Positions 42,788-50,668 of a DNA stretch of 64,000 nt are shown in pieces. Made by a program: the position numbers and the translations under genes. The notes beneath the pieces were generated by a model. It did not search any database. It saw nothing but the letters and a program-made list of their open reading frames with translations, and was not told where the DNA came from. The stretch spans positions 310,001-374,000 of the forward strand of contig NZ_JACIJN010000001.1 of the NCBI RefSeq assembly GCF_014199415.1, given 5' to 3'. The stretch comes from Sphingomonas endophytica. GTDB taxonomy: Bacteria; Pseudomonadota; Alphaproteobacteria; Sphingomonadales; Sphingomonadaceae. Each line of letters begins with the position of its first letter. The stretch's first letter is position 1.

Positions 42788-43857
42788 TCCTCGGCGGCGG
42801 CCCGGCGGGCAGCGCCGCGGCGATCACGCTGGCGCGGGGCGGTGCGCGACCGTTGGTGATCGAGCGCACGCACGAAACCGGCGATGCGCTGTGCGGCGGA
42901 TTCCTGAGCTGGCGGACGCTGGAAACGCTCGCCTCGCTCGGCTTCGCGGCCGACGCGCTCAACCGCACGCGCGTGACACGGGTGCGCATCTTCGCGCGTC
43001 GGCGCGTCGTCGAGACGGCCCTACCAGCCCCCGCGATCGGCGTGTCGCGCGCGCGTCTCGACGCGCTATTGCTGGATCAGGCGAGGGCAAACGGCGCCGC
43101 GATCGAACGCGGCGTCGTGGCGCGCACGATCGAGGACGGGACGGTACGCACCGGCGACGGCGCGCTGCTCGCGAGCGACGCGCTGTTCCTCGCCAGCGGC
43201 AAGCACGACGTACGCGGCGTGGCCCGCCCGGCCGCGGCGCGCGGCGCCGATCCGACGCTCGGCCTGCGCACCCGCCGCCGCGGTGCAGGCATCGCGCGCT
43301 GCGTGGGGGACGCGATCGAGCTGCACCTCTTCGACCGCGGCTATGCCGGCGTCGTGCTGCAGGAGGATGGCAGCGCCAACATATGCCTCGCAATCCGCCG
43401 CTCGCGCCTGACCGAGACGGGCAGCCCCGACGCGCTGCTCACCGCGCTGGCGAAGGAATTGCCTGCCTTCGCTGATCGCCTGACCGGAGACGCGACGCCG
43501 ACCGAAGCGATCGCGAACGTGCCCTATGGCTGGCGGGCCCTTGAGGGCAGCGACGGCTGCTACCGCCTCGGCGATCAGGCCGCGGTGATCCCGTCGCTGG
43601 CGGGCGAAGGCATGGGGATCGCGCTGACGAGCGGCGTGTCGGCAGCGCAGGCGTGGTTGTCTGGCGAGCCGTCGTCGACATGGCAGAGCCGCTTCGCCCG
43701 CCAGACCGCCCGCCCCGTGACGATCGCCGGCGCGATCCGCACGCTGGCCGAACGCCCGCCGATGATCGCGCCGCTCCTTCCGCTCGCGGCGCGCCTCGGA
43801 CTGATCGACGCGGTGGCCGCCGCGACGCGGATCGCCAAGGATTGGCGTATGAAGTGA
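42769..43857 (+). CDS. FAD-dependent monooxygenase/geranylgeranyl-reductase-like oxidoreductase
   Basis: 362 residues from the ATG at 42769. The N-terminal FAD motif is LILGGGPAGSAAAITLARGG, and the second FAD segment is YRLGDQAAVIPSLAGEGMGIALTSG, typical of the geranylgeranyl reductase/hydroxylase superfamily. As third gene of the PKS operon it would hydroxylate or oxidise the methylated ring, perhaps giving a quinone. Its start lies inside the methyltransferase gene (19-bp overlap). Confidence 0.83.
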   Translation: MCREPLILGGGPAGSAAAITLARGGARPLVIERTHETGDALCGGFLSWRTLETLASLGFAADALNRTRVTRVRIFARRRVVETALPAPAIGVSRARLDALLLDQARANGAAIERGVVARTIEDGTVRTGDGALLASDALFLASGKHDVRGVARPAAARGADPTLGLRTRRRGAGIARCVGDAIELHLFDRGYAGVVLQEDGSANICLAIRRSRLTETGSPDALLTALAKELPAFADRLTGDATPTEAIANVPYGWRALEGSDGCYRLGDQAAVIPSLAGEGMGIALTSGVSAAQAWLSGEPSSTWQSRFARQTARPVTIAGAIRTLAERPPMIAPLLPLAARLGLIDAVAAATRIAKDWRMK

Positions 43858-43868
43858 CTGCCTCTTCT

Positions 43869-43957
43869 CGTCATCCCGGACTTGATCCGGGATCCCGCTT
43901 CTTCTTACTTCCGTCGCTCAGAAAAAGCGGGGCCCCGGATCAAGTCCGGGGCGACGG
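43869..43957. repeat. Palindromic repeat, family B, second full copy
   Basis: GTCATCCCGGACTTGATCCG ... CGGATCAAGTCCGGGGCGAC, nearly identical to the copy at 38407. It follows the PKS operon stop by about 12 bp. Confidence 0.8.
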
Positions 43958-44037
43958 ACGAAAGAAGTCTCGGTAGAAGGTTCGCGATCCGTCGAAAAGA
44001 AACGAAAAGTAGCCCGTTTGCCCCGTCATATTTACTC

Positions 44038-44095
44038 GTCATTGCGAGCGTGGCGAAGCAATCCAGGGCGTCACGATCCGCCGCCGGATTGCTGA
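44038..44095. repeat. Palindromic repeat, family A, damaged copy
   Basis: Begins GTCATTGCGAGCGTGGCGAA but its right arm stops after GGATTGCT, so the dyad is incomplete. It is the only degraded family-A copy. Confidence 0.7.
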
Positions 44096-44130
44096 GCGCG
44101 CAACGAGAGCCCGACGCCCCGACAAGAAGA

Positions 44131-44158
44131 GGGGCGCGGCGGTCACCCGCCACGCCCC
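44131..44158 (-). terminator. Terminator-like hairpin after rplS
   Basis: GGGGCGCGGCGG pairs with CCCGCCACGCCCC around a short loop. On the minus strand the stem is followed by TCTTCTTGT. It lies 27 bp past the rplS stop. Confidence 0.6.
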
Positions 44159-44184
44159 TTCGCAAGCCCGTAGGGCCGCGACGA

Positions 44185-44568
44185 TTACTCGGCTGCGGCG
44201 GCCGGACGCGTGTCGCGACGCTCGGCGATACGCGCCGACTTGCCGGTGCGGCCACGCAGGTAATACAGCTTGGCACGACGCACCGCGCCCTTGCGCACCA
44301 CCTCGATCGAATCGACGTTCGGCGAGTACAGCGGGAAGACGCGCTCCACGCCCTCACCGAAGCTCATCTTGCGGACGGTGAACGACGAGCCCATGCCCTT
44401 GTTCGAGCGCGCGATGCACACGCCCTCGTAGTTCTGGACGCGGGTACGCTCACCCTCGACCACCTTCACGCCGACCTTCAGCGTATCGCCGGGGCGGAAT
44501 TCCGGGATCTTCTTGGTTTCGTTGAACTTGGCAATCTGCTCGGCTTCGAGCGTCTGGATCAGGTTCAT
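44185..44568 (-). CDS. rplS: 50S ribosomal protein L19
   Basis: 127 residues starting [20 protein letters not shown], with [16 protein letters not shown] and [15 protein letters not shown], the L19 signature near the end. It sits at the large/small subunit interface. A 4-bp overlap with trmD (44565-44568) shows the two are co-translated. Length is normal with a short Ala/Glu tail. Confidence 0.96.
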   Translation of the reverse strand: MNLIQTLEAEQIAKFNETKKIPEFRPGDTLKVGVKVVEGERTRVQNYEGVCIARSNKGMGSSFTVRKMSFGEGVERVFPLYSPNVDSIEVVRKGAVRRAKLYYLRGRTGKSARIAERRDTRPAAAAE

Positions 44569-45299
44569 TGTTCGTCCTCAGTCCGTTGCCGCGCGCCAGA
44601 GGGCGAGCCGACCCGAGCGCCCTCATGACGCTCCCAAAGGTCTGGCCGCCGTAGCCGTGTGTCGATCTCCGCCTGGCGTTGCCGCCAGGCCGCGATCTTC
44701 GCATGATCCCCCGATCGCAGCACTTCAGGGATCGTGCGCCCCTCCCATTCGACCGGTCGGGTATAATGCGGATATTCGAGAAGGCCGCTTTCGAAGCTTT
44801 CCTCGACTCCGCTGGAAGCCGCGCCCATTACGCCGGGAAGCAGCCGAACGCAAGCATCCAGCAGCACCAGCGTCGCCATCTCGCCGCCCGACAGGATGTA
44901 GTCGCCGATCGAGACCTGCTCGACCCCGCGCGCCTCCAGCAGCCGCTCGTCAAAGCCCTCGAACCGGCCGCACAGGATCACCGCACCCGGCCCCGCCGCC
45001 AGCTCACGCACGCGCGCCTGCCGGAGCGGTGCCCCACGCGGCGTCATCGCGAACAGCGGGCGGCCATCGGCATAAGCGTCGACCGCACGCGCAAGGATGT
45101 CGGCGCGCAGCACCATCCCCGCGCCGCCGCCGGCCGGCGTGTCGTCGACGGTGCGATGCCGGTCGGTGGTGAAGTCGCGGATATTGACCGCATCGAGCGA
45201 CCATTTGCCCTCCGCCAGCGCCCGCCCGGCCAGCGAGGTGCCGAGCGGGCCGGGAAACATTTCGGGATAGAGCGTCAGGATCGTGGCGCGAAAGGTCAT
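44565..45299 (-). CDS. trmD: tRNA (guanine-N1)-methyltransferase TrmD
   Basis: 244 residues with the trefoil-knot SAM site ([15 protein letters not shown] and [16 protein letters not shown] [16 protein letters not shown]). It makes m1G37 in tRNAs reading CNN codons. In most bacteria trmD follows rimM; here vapBC lies before it, and the trmD start overlaps the vapC stop by 4 bp (45296-45299). trmD may therefore depend on the vapBC promoter unless one lies inside. Confidence 0.95.
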   Translation of the reverse strand: MTFRATILTLYPEMFPGPLGTSLAGRALAEGKWSLDAVNIRDFTTDRHRTVDDTPAGGGAGMVLRADILARAVDAYADGRPLFAMTPRGAPLRQARVRELAAGPGAVILCGRFEGFDERLLEARGVEQVSIGDYILSGGEMATLVLLDACVRLLPGVMGAASSGVEESFESGLLEYPHYTRPVEWEGRTIPEVLRSGDHAKIAAWRQRQAEIDTRLRRPDLWERHEGARVGSPSGARQRTEDEQ

Positions 45300-45688
45300 C
45301 GGGTCCAGTTTTCAATCTTCAGATCGGGAATGTCGGCGAAGTCGCGTTCGTTGTTCGTGACGAGCGTCAGTCCGCCGGCGATCGCCTGCGCCGCGATCAG
45401 CCGGTCGAAGCTCCCGCGCCGCATTCCTACCGCACGCACCATCCGCGCGTAAGCGATTGCCGCCTCACCGTCGAAAGCCAGCACCGCGAGCGCCGCCAGA
45501 AAAGTGTCGATCCGCTTGGCGTCCTTGTCGGGCTCGCGCGAGGTGCGATTGCCGACCAGCAGCTCGCCCGCCGTGATCGCCGAGACATGCAATTGCCCGA
45601 ACGCCGCGCCCATTCGGCGTGCCAGCGGATCGCTGCGCCCGAGCAGGAAGTCGATACAGGCATTGGTGTCGAGCAGGTAATTGTTCAT
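45296..45688 (-). CDS. vapC: VapC-type PIN-domain RNase toxin
   Basis: 130 residues from the ATG at 45686-45688. [13 protein letters not shown] holds the first Asp, ITAGELLVG the conserved Glu, and [25 protein letters not shown] the other acidic residues of the PIN site. VapC toxins cleave tRNA or rRNA. It overlaps vapB by 4 bp and trmD by 4 bp. It lies in the middle of a ribosomal/tRNA-modification operon. Confidence 0.88.
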   Translation of the reverse strand: MNNYLLDTNACIDFLLGRSDPLARRMGAAFGQLHVSAITAGELLVGNRTSREPDKDAKRIDTFLAALAVLAFDGEAAIAYARMVRAVGMRRGSFDRLIAAQAIAGGLTLVTNNERDFADIPDLKIENWTR

Positions 45689-45954
45689 GCCGCCGCCGCG
45701 CCGGGCCGCGCGTTCCAGTCGCGGATGTCGGCGCGGGTGTCGCCGCGTCCATCCGCCATGAAGCCTTCCGAGACGCTGCCGTACAGCCTCATCAACACCT
45801 GTGCGCCCTCGCTCTCGCGCCAAAGGCTGAACGAGCCGTCCTCATGCGGCGCGATCACCACGTCGTCGCCCTCGCTGAACCCCATCCCCTTCGGCAGCCG
45901 CAACGCCACCGAATTGCCGGACTTGAACACCTTGGCGCGATATTCGTTACCCAT
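45685..45954 (-). CDS. vapB: VapB-type AbrB-fold antitoxin
   Basis: 89 residues. The N-terminus YRAKVFKSGNSVALRLPKGMGF is the SpoVT/AbrB swapped-hairpin DNA-binding fold; the C-terminal half would wrap the VapC toxin. It overlaps vapC by 4 bp. A dyad-rich stretch just upstream (TGTATGTACGGCATGTATAT from 45966) is a likely operator shared with the divergent flavoprotein gene. Confidence 0.85.
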   Translation of the reverse strand: MGNEYRAKVFKSGNSVALRLPKGMGFSEGDDVVIAPHEDGSFSLWRESEGAQVLMRLYGSVSEGFMADGRGDTRADIRDWNARPGAAAA

Positions 45955-45965
45955 CGCCGGCCTCC

Positions 45966-45987
45966 TGTATGTACGGCATGTATATAC
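45966..45987. promoter_or_regulatory. Candidate vapB operator
   Basis: TGTATGTACGGCATGTATATAC has two GTAT-type repeats around GGC, 11 bp before vapB and 30 bp before the divergent flavoprotein gene. Assignment to VapB-VapC autoregulation is inference. Confidence 0.45.
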
Positions 45988-46017
45988 GGGCGGTGCGGCG
46001 TGCAAGGCGGAGGGTTC

Positions 46018-46926
46018 GTGGACGATTGCATCATCATCGGCGCCGGGCCGGCAGGGTTGACCGCCGCCATCTATCTGGCGCGCTACCATCTCGACATCCG
46101 CCTGTTCGACAGCGGATCGAGCCGCGCGGCGATGATCCCGTGCACCCACAACCATGCTGGCTATCCCGATGGAATTGCAGGCAAAGACCTGCTCGCGCTC
46201 ATGCAGGCGCAGGCCGAGAAATATGGCGCCCGGCGCGAGCAGGTGAAAGTCACCGGTCTCACCCGCGATGGCGACGACTTCATCGTCCGCACCGACCATG
46301 GCACGCACCACGCGCGCACCGTCCTGCTCGCCACCGGGGTGGTGAACCATCGGCCCGCTTACCTGCTGCCCGAGGTTCATGACCCGGCGTTAGCGCGCGG
46401 ACTGCTCCGCTATTGTCCGGTTTGCGATGGATATGAGGTCACGGATCGCCGCGTCGCGATCATCGGCACCGGGGACCACGGGATGCGCGAGGCATTGTTC
46501 TTGCGCGGCTTTACCCGCGACGTGACGCTGGTGTCGCCCGAGGCGGAACATGCGCTCGACCCGGCGTGCGCGCAGGCGCTCGACGATGCCGGCGTGGTAC
46601 GGATCGAGGGACCGTGCGGCGGTTATGCGATCGAGGGCGACCAGCTCGCCTTCGACACCGCGCGCGGGCGAATGGCGTTCGACAGCGTCTATCCCGCGCT
46701 CGGCTCGCGAATCCGCTCGCGGCTGGCGGTCGAAGCTGGCGCGCGCGCCAGCGACGAAGGTTGCCTCGAGGTCGACGACCACCAGCGTACCAGCGTGCCG
46801 GGGCTGTTCGCCGCCGGCGATGTCGTGAAGGGGCTCGACCAGATCAGCCATGCGATGGGCGAAGCCGGGGTGGCGGCGACCGCGATCCGCAACCTGCTGG
46901 CGGAACGAAGGCCGCTGCGCCGCTGA
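46018..46926 (+). CDS. NAD(P)/FAD-dependent oxidoreductase of the thioredoxin reductase family
   Basis: 302 residues from the GTG at 46018, with GGAGG 4 nt upstream. FAD motif IIIGAGPAGLTAAIYLARY, redox-active CxxC in YCPVCDGYEV, NAD(P) motif AIIGTGDHGMREALFL, and FAD motif SVPGLFAAGDVV. The layout is that of low-Mr thioredoxin reductases and related enzymes. It is inserted on the plus strand between vapB and rimM. Substrate thioredoxin or other protein unknown. Confidence 0.82.
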   Translation: MDDCIIIGAGPAGLTAAIYLARYHLDIRLFDSGSSRAAMIPCTHNHAGYPDGIAGKDLLALMQAQAEKYGARREQVKVTGLTRDGDDFIVRTDHGTHHARTVLLATGVVNHRPAYLLPEVHDPALARGLLRYCPVCDGYEVTDRRVAIIGTGDHGMREALFLRGFTRDVTLVSPEAEHALDPACAQALDDAGVVRIEGPCGGYAIEGDQLAFDTARGRMAFDSVYPALGSRIRSRLAVEAGARASDEGCLEVDDHQRTSVPGLFAAGDVVKGLDQISHAMGEAGVAATAIRNLLAERRPLRR

Positions 46927-46931
46927 ATCGC

Positions 46932-47033
46932 GTTCGTACTGAGGGAAGTATTGAGCGAAGTCGAAATGCCGTCTCGAAGCACCGGCCCATCGAGGCGAGG
47001 CTTCGACAAGCTCAGCCTCTCCTCAGGGCGAAC
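46932..47033. repeat. Imperfect palindromic repeat, family E
   Basis: GTTCGTACTGAGGGAAGTAT ... with CTTCGACAAGCTCAGCCTCT and a right end of CCTCAGGGCGAAC. The arms are related inverted sequences of the TTCGACAAGCTCAG kind. It lies between converging flavoprotein and rimM genes. Confidence 0.65.
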
Positions 47034-47050
47034 GGAGGAGGCGGAAATGC

Positions 47051-47611
47051 TTACGGCTCGACGAAATCGGCCTCGATCACCAGCCGCTCCTCATTCCATT
47101 CCGGCACCGCCGAGATCGGCACCATGAAGGTCTTGCCGCTCGCACGCCGGACCTCGACCACGTCGCCGGCACCGAAATTCTCGACCGCCGCGACGACACC
47201 CAGATCCTCGCCGGTCGTCGAAACCGCCGCGAGCCCGAGCAGGTCGGCATGATAATATTCGCCGTCGCCCAGCGGCGGCAGCGCATCGCGCGGGACGGTC
47301 AGCACGGTTCCGCGCAATGCCTCTGCCGCAGTACGATCCGCGACCTCGGCGAAGCGCGCGATCGTGCCGTCGCGCAGCTTAACCAGATTCAGCGCCCCAC
47401 CGTTGAACGAACGATGCGCTGCCAGATCGTCGGCGAAGACCTTGAGCCGCACCTCGCCCGCCACGCCGTGCGCGCCGGTAACCGCGGCGAGCACGATCGC
47501 GCCGGGCGGCACCTCACTCGCGGTCGGGTGACCCGCCGTCGCCGTCGGGGGCGTCGTCGCGCCCTTCGGCGGGGTCGTCGGCGGAGACGCCTTGGTTGGT
47601 CGCGTCTTCAT
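47051..47611 (-). CDS. rimM: Ribosome maturation factor RimM
   Basis: 186 residues. Core from about residue 38 (VLAAVTGAHGVAGEVRLKVF) and PRC-barrel-type C-terminal (YYHADLLGLAAVST, ending ERLVIEADFVEP) match RimM, which assists 30S head maturation. The first 35 residues are Pro/Thr-rich (TPPTATAGHPTASEVPP) and are an extension or a wrong start; an in-frame GTG at the VPPGAIVLA region would trim it. It precedes rpsP upstream. Confidence 0.92.
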   Translation of the reverse strand: MKTRPTKASPPTTPPKGATTPPTATAGHPTASEVPPGAIVLAAVTGAHGVAGEVRLKVFADDLAAHRSFNGGALNLVKLRDGTIARFAEVADRTAAEALRGTVLTVPRDALPPLGDGEYYHADLLGLAAVSTTGEDLGVVAAVENFGAGDVVEVRRASGKTFMVPISAVPEWNEERLVIEADFVEP

Positions 47612-47708
47612 GGTCCTCGGGTGCGGTGCGCGGATCGGGATCGGCGGTCATCATGCGCTCTCCTGTTCGAGTGAACGGAGGCAACGCACGACGACCGCGA
47701 TCGGATGC

Positions 47709-48134
47709 TTATTCGGCGGTCGCTTCGGCCTCGGCCGCAGGAGCTTCCGCCTCAGCCGCCGGCGCATTCGCCTTCTCGGCAGCGGCCTCCTCGGCGGCCT
47801 TCTGCTTCTCGGCACGCTCCTCGGCGCGCTCCTTGGCCTTCTCGCCCGGCTCGGCCTTCTTCGGGTTGCTGCGCGCCGCGCGCTCCTTCACGCCGGCCGC
47901 GTCGAGGAAGCGGGCCACGCGGTCGGTCGGCTGCGCGCCCATCGCCAGCCAGTGCTTGGCGCGCTCACCGTCGAGCACGATGCGCTTCTCGTCGTCCTTG
48001 GCGAGCAGCGGGTTGTAGTTGCCGAGTTTCTCGATGAACTTGCCGTCACGCGGGCTGCGCGCGTCGGCGACCACGATGCGATAGTACGGACGCTTCTTCG
48101 AGCCGCCACGCGACAGGCGAATGCTGAGTGCCAT
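47709..48134 (-). CDS. rpsP: 30S ribosomal protein S16
   Basis: 141 residues; conserved S16 region is the first 80 ([38 protein letters not shown]). The C-terminal 60 residues are a Glu/Ala/Lys-rich tail, common in alphaproteobacteria. It lies between rimM and ffh. Confidence 0.96.
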   Translation of the reverse strand: MALSIRLSRGGSKKRPYYRIVVADARSPRDGKFIEKLGNYNPLLAKDDEKRIVLDGERAKHWLAMGAQPTDRVARFLDAAGVKERAARSNPKKAEPGEKAKERAEERAEKQKAAEEAAAEKANAPAAEAEAPAAEAEATAE

Positions 48135-48156
48135 TGTTCTTCCTTGCCTTCTAATC

Positions 48157-48251
48157 CGTCGCCCCTGCGGAGGCAGGGGCCCATTTCTGCTTCAACAATC
48201 GGCGCCCCTCGTCGTGGAGAGACATAGGCCCCTGCCTCCGCAGGAGCGACG
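48157..48251. repeat. Palindromic repeat, family D
   Basis: CGTCGCCCCTGCGGAGGCAG (48157 on) and its reverse-complement-like CCTGCCTCCGCAGGAGCGAC at the right end flank about 55 bp. It sits between rpsP and ffh, inside the block's gap. Confidence 0.75.
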
Positions 48252-48255
48252 ATCG

Positions 48256-49764
48256 CTATCTCTTGAACTTGAATCCGCCGGGGCCACCAGGAAGGTTGCC
48301 GGGCAGACCGGGGAGCCCCGGACCACCGCCCGGCCCGCCCAGCTTGCCCATCATGTCGCCCATGTCGGCGCCACCGATCGCGTTGCCGAGCCCTCCGAGC
48401 CCGCCCTTGCCGAGCATCGCCATCATGCCCTTCAGGCCGCCCATCTTCTTGATTTTCTTCATGGCGGTCGACATTTCCTGATGCATCTTCAGGAGCTTGT
48501 TGACCTCCTGCACCGTGGTGCCGGAACCCTTGGCGATGCGGATCTTGCGCTTGGCGTTGATCAGCTCGGGCTTGGCGCGCTCCTTGACGGTCATCGAGCC
48601 GATCATCGCGTCGAGATGCACCAGCATCTTGTCGCTGCCCGGCGTCGCGTCCATCGCGGCCTGCGCCTTCTTCATGCCCGGCAGCATCCCCGCCAGCGCA
48701 CCGAGCCCGCCCATGCGCTTCATCTGCGCAAGCTGGCTGCGCAGGTCGTTCATGTCGAACTGGCCCTTGGCGAGCCGGTTCGCCATCCGCTCGGCGTCTT
48801 CCTGCTGGATCGACTCCGCGGCGCGCTCGACCAGCGAGACGACGTCGCCCATCCCGAGGATGCGCCCGGCGACGCGCGACGGGTGGAACGCCTCCAGCGC
48901 ATCGAGCTTTTCCCCGACACCCGCGAACTTGATCGGCTTGCCGGTGACCGCGCGCATCGACAGCGCCGCGCCGCCACGCGCATCGCCGTCCATCCGGGTC
49001 AGCACGACGCCGGTCAGCGGCACCTGCTCGGAGAAGTTGGTTGCGACGTTGACCGCGTCCTGACCGGTCAGCGAGTCGACGACCAGCAGGATCTCCTGCG
49101 GCTTCGCGACATCGGCGACCGCCTTCATCTCGTCCATCAGCGCCTGATCGACGTGCAGGCGGCCGGCGGTGTCGAGCATCAGCACGTCGAAGCCCTGCAG
49201 CTTCGCGGCCTGCACCGCGCGGCGCGCGATCTCGACCGGCTGCTGCCCGGCGATGATCGGCAGCGTCGCGACCTCGACCTGCGTACCCAACGTCGCCAGC
49301 TGCTCCTGCGCGGCGGGGCGATTGACGTCGAGCGACGCCATCAGCACCTTCTTGGCGGTGCGGCCGGTCATCGATCCGGTCGACAGCCGCTTGGCGATCT
49401 TGGCGGTGGTGGTGGTCTTGCCCGAGCCTTGCAGGCCGACCATCATCACGATCGCGGGCGGCGTGACGGCGAGGTTCAGCTCGGCGGCCTCGGGATCGTC
49501 GCCGCCCAGCATCCGCACCAGCGCGTCGTTGACGATCTTGACGACCTGCTGCCCCGGCGTGACCGAGCGGAGCACGTTCTGCCCGATCGCCTCTTCGGTG
49601 ACCTCGTCGACGAACTGCCGCGCGACCGGCAACGCCACATCGGCTTCGAGCAGCGCGACGCGCACCTCGCGCATCGCCTGACGCACGTCGGCTTCGGTGA
49701 GCGCACCACGCCCCCGCAGCCGGTCGAAGACGCCGCCAAGACGATCGCTGAGGCTATCGAACAT
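48256..49764 (-). CDS. ffh: Signal recognition particle protein Ffh
   Basis: 502 residues from the ATG at 49762-49764, preceded by AAGGAG. N domain (MFDSLSDRLGGVFDRLRG), G domain with GLQGSGKTTTTAKIA, and the DTAGRLHVD motif, and an M domain ending with a Gly/Met/Pro-rich tail (SLPGGPGGFKFKR-like). It binds signal sequences and SRP RNA and hands ribosomes to FtsY (encoded at 51842). The last 70 residues are Gly-rich. Confidence 0.95.
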   Translation of the reverse strand: MFDSLSDRLGGVFDRLRGRGALTEADVRQAMREVRVALLEADVALPVARQFVDEVTEEAIGQNVLRSVTPGQQVVKIVNDALVRMLGGDDPEAAELNLAVTPPAIVMMVGLQGSGKTTTTAKIAKRLSTGSMTGRTAKKVLMASLDVNRPAAQEQLATLGTQVEVATLPIIAGQQPVEIARRAVQAAKLQGFDVLMLDTAGRLHVDQALMDEMKAVADVAKPQEILLVVDSLTGQDAVNVATNFSEQVPLTGVVLTRMDGDARGGAALSMRAVTGKPIKFAGVGEKLDALEAFHPSRVAGRILGMGDVVSLVERAAESIQQEDAERMANRLAKGQFDMNDLRSQLAQMKRMGGLGALAGMLPGMKKAQAAMDATPGSDKMLVHLDAMIGSMTVKERAKPELINAKRKIRIAKGSGTTVQEVNKLLKMHQEMSTAMKKIKKMGGLKGMMAMLGKGGLGGLGNAIGGADMGDMMGKLGGPGGGPGLPGLPGNLPGGPGGFKFKR

Positions 49765-49961
49765 CGAAACTCCTTTCACCCGCCGCAAAACGCAAAATAC
49801 GCCGGCGGGCGAAACCTCGCCGGCCAGCGTGCGCCACAGGAGCGCTTGATCCTTCGCGTCCCTCAACGGAACTTGGTTGGCCGCCTAGCGGAAAGCGATG
49901 CGGGAGGCAAGGTTGTTCGGACGTTGCGCAGAGGTAGCGGCGTCAGCCCTCACGCATGATC

Positions 49962-50037
49962 CGTCATTGCGAGCGCAGCGAAGCAATCCAGGGCGGCGCG
50001 CGGAACACTGGATTGCTTCGCTGCGCTCGCAATGACG
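49962..50037. repeat. Palindromic intergenic repeat, family A copy 4
   Basis: CGTCATTGCGAGCGCAGCGA and its reverse complement frame a GGGCGGCGCGCGG-like core. It is the main feature of the 331-bp gap before the DUF924 gene; I see nothing else there. Confidence 0.8.
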
Positions 50038-50095
50038 GGCGGAGGCCGGTAGCAGCGTCTTGCGTACGTGCCGGCCTACGGGACGTGCGGTTCGC

Positions 50096-50668
50096 CTACC
50101 AGCCCCCGCCCGCCGCCAGATACGCCCGCTCCTCTTCCGTCGTCTCCCGCCCAAGCGCCGCATTCCGGGAGGGAAAGCGTCCGAAGCGCGCGATCACCTC
50201 GGCATGATCGCGCGCGAACCGGATATTCTCCTCGATCCCGAGCGCCTCGAACATCGCGACGCTCTTGGCCTGCCCCTCCGCGTCTTCGGCATGCATCAGC
50301 GGCATGTAGAGGAACACCCGCTCCTCCTTCACCACTTCCGCGCCCCAGCCGCGCGCGATCGCCAGCTCCGTCAGCTCCCGCGCCAGCGGGTCGGCCCTGA
50401 ACGCCTCGCCCTCACCCCGGAACAGGTTGCGCGAAAACTGGTCGAGTACGATCACCGCCGCCAGCAGCGTGTGCGGATCGTCCCGCCACGCCGCGGCTCC
50501 GCTCGCCAGCACCCGCTCGCGCAGCGCCGCGAATCGCGCGCGGATCACGCCATCGAGCGCATCGTCCTTCGCGAACTGCTGTTCGCTGGTCAGCCCGAAC
50601 CAGAAGTCGCGCACTTCGCGCGCGGCGGAGTCGACTTCATCCCTCGTCATAACTAGATCGCCCGCCAT
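50096..50668 (-). CDS. DUF924 family protein
   Basis: 190 residues from the ATG at 50666-50668. Family text: VRDFWFGLTSEQQFAKDD, VLDQFSRNLFRGEGEAFR, RVFLYMPLMHAEDAEGQ. Function unknown. A later ATG at 50650 is possible. With the 50668 start, this gene's start codon shares the tetramer CATG with the start of mtaB on the other strand, so the two translation starts overlap. Confidence 0.82.
   Translation of the reverse strand: MAGDLVMTRDEVDSAAREVRDFWFGLTSEQQFAKDDALDGVIRARFAALRERVLASGAAAWRDDPHTLLAAVIVLDQFSRNLFRGEGEAFRADPLARELTELAIARGWGAEVVKEERVFLYMPLMHAEDAEGQAKSVAMFEALGIEENIRFARDHAEVIARFGRFPSRNAALGRETTEEERAYLAAGGGW

Noticed and set aside
44131..44158. Possible intergenic mobile repeat after rplS
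   Set aside because: Single copy with a following T-rich run on the minus strand; better read as a terminator.
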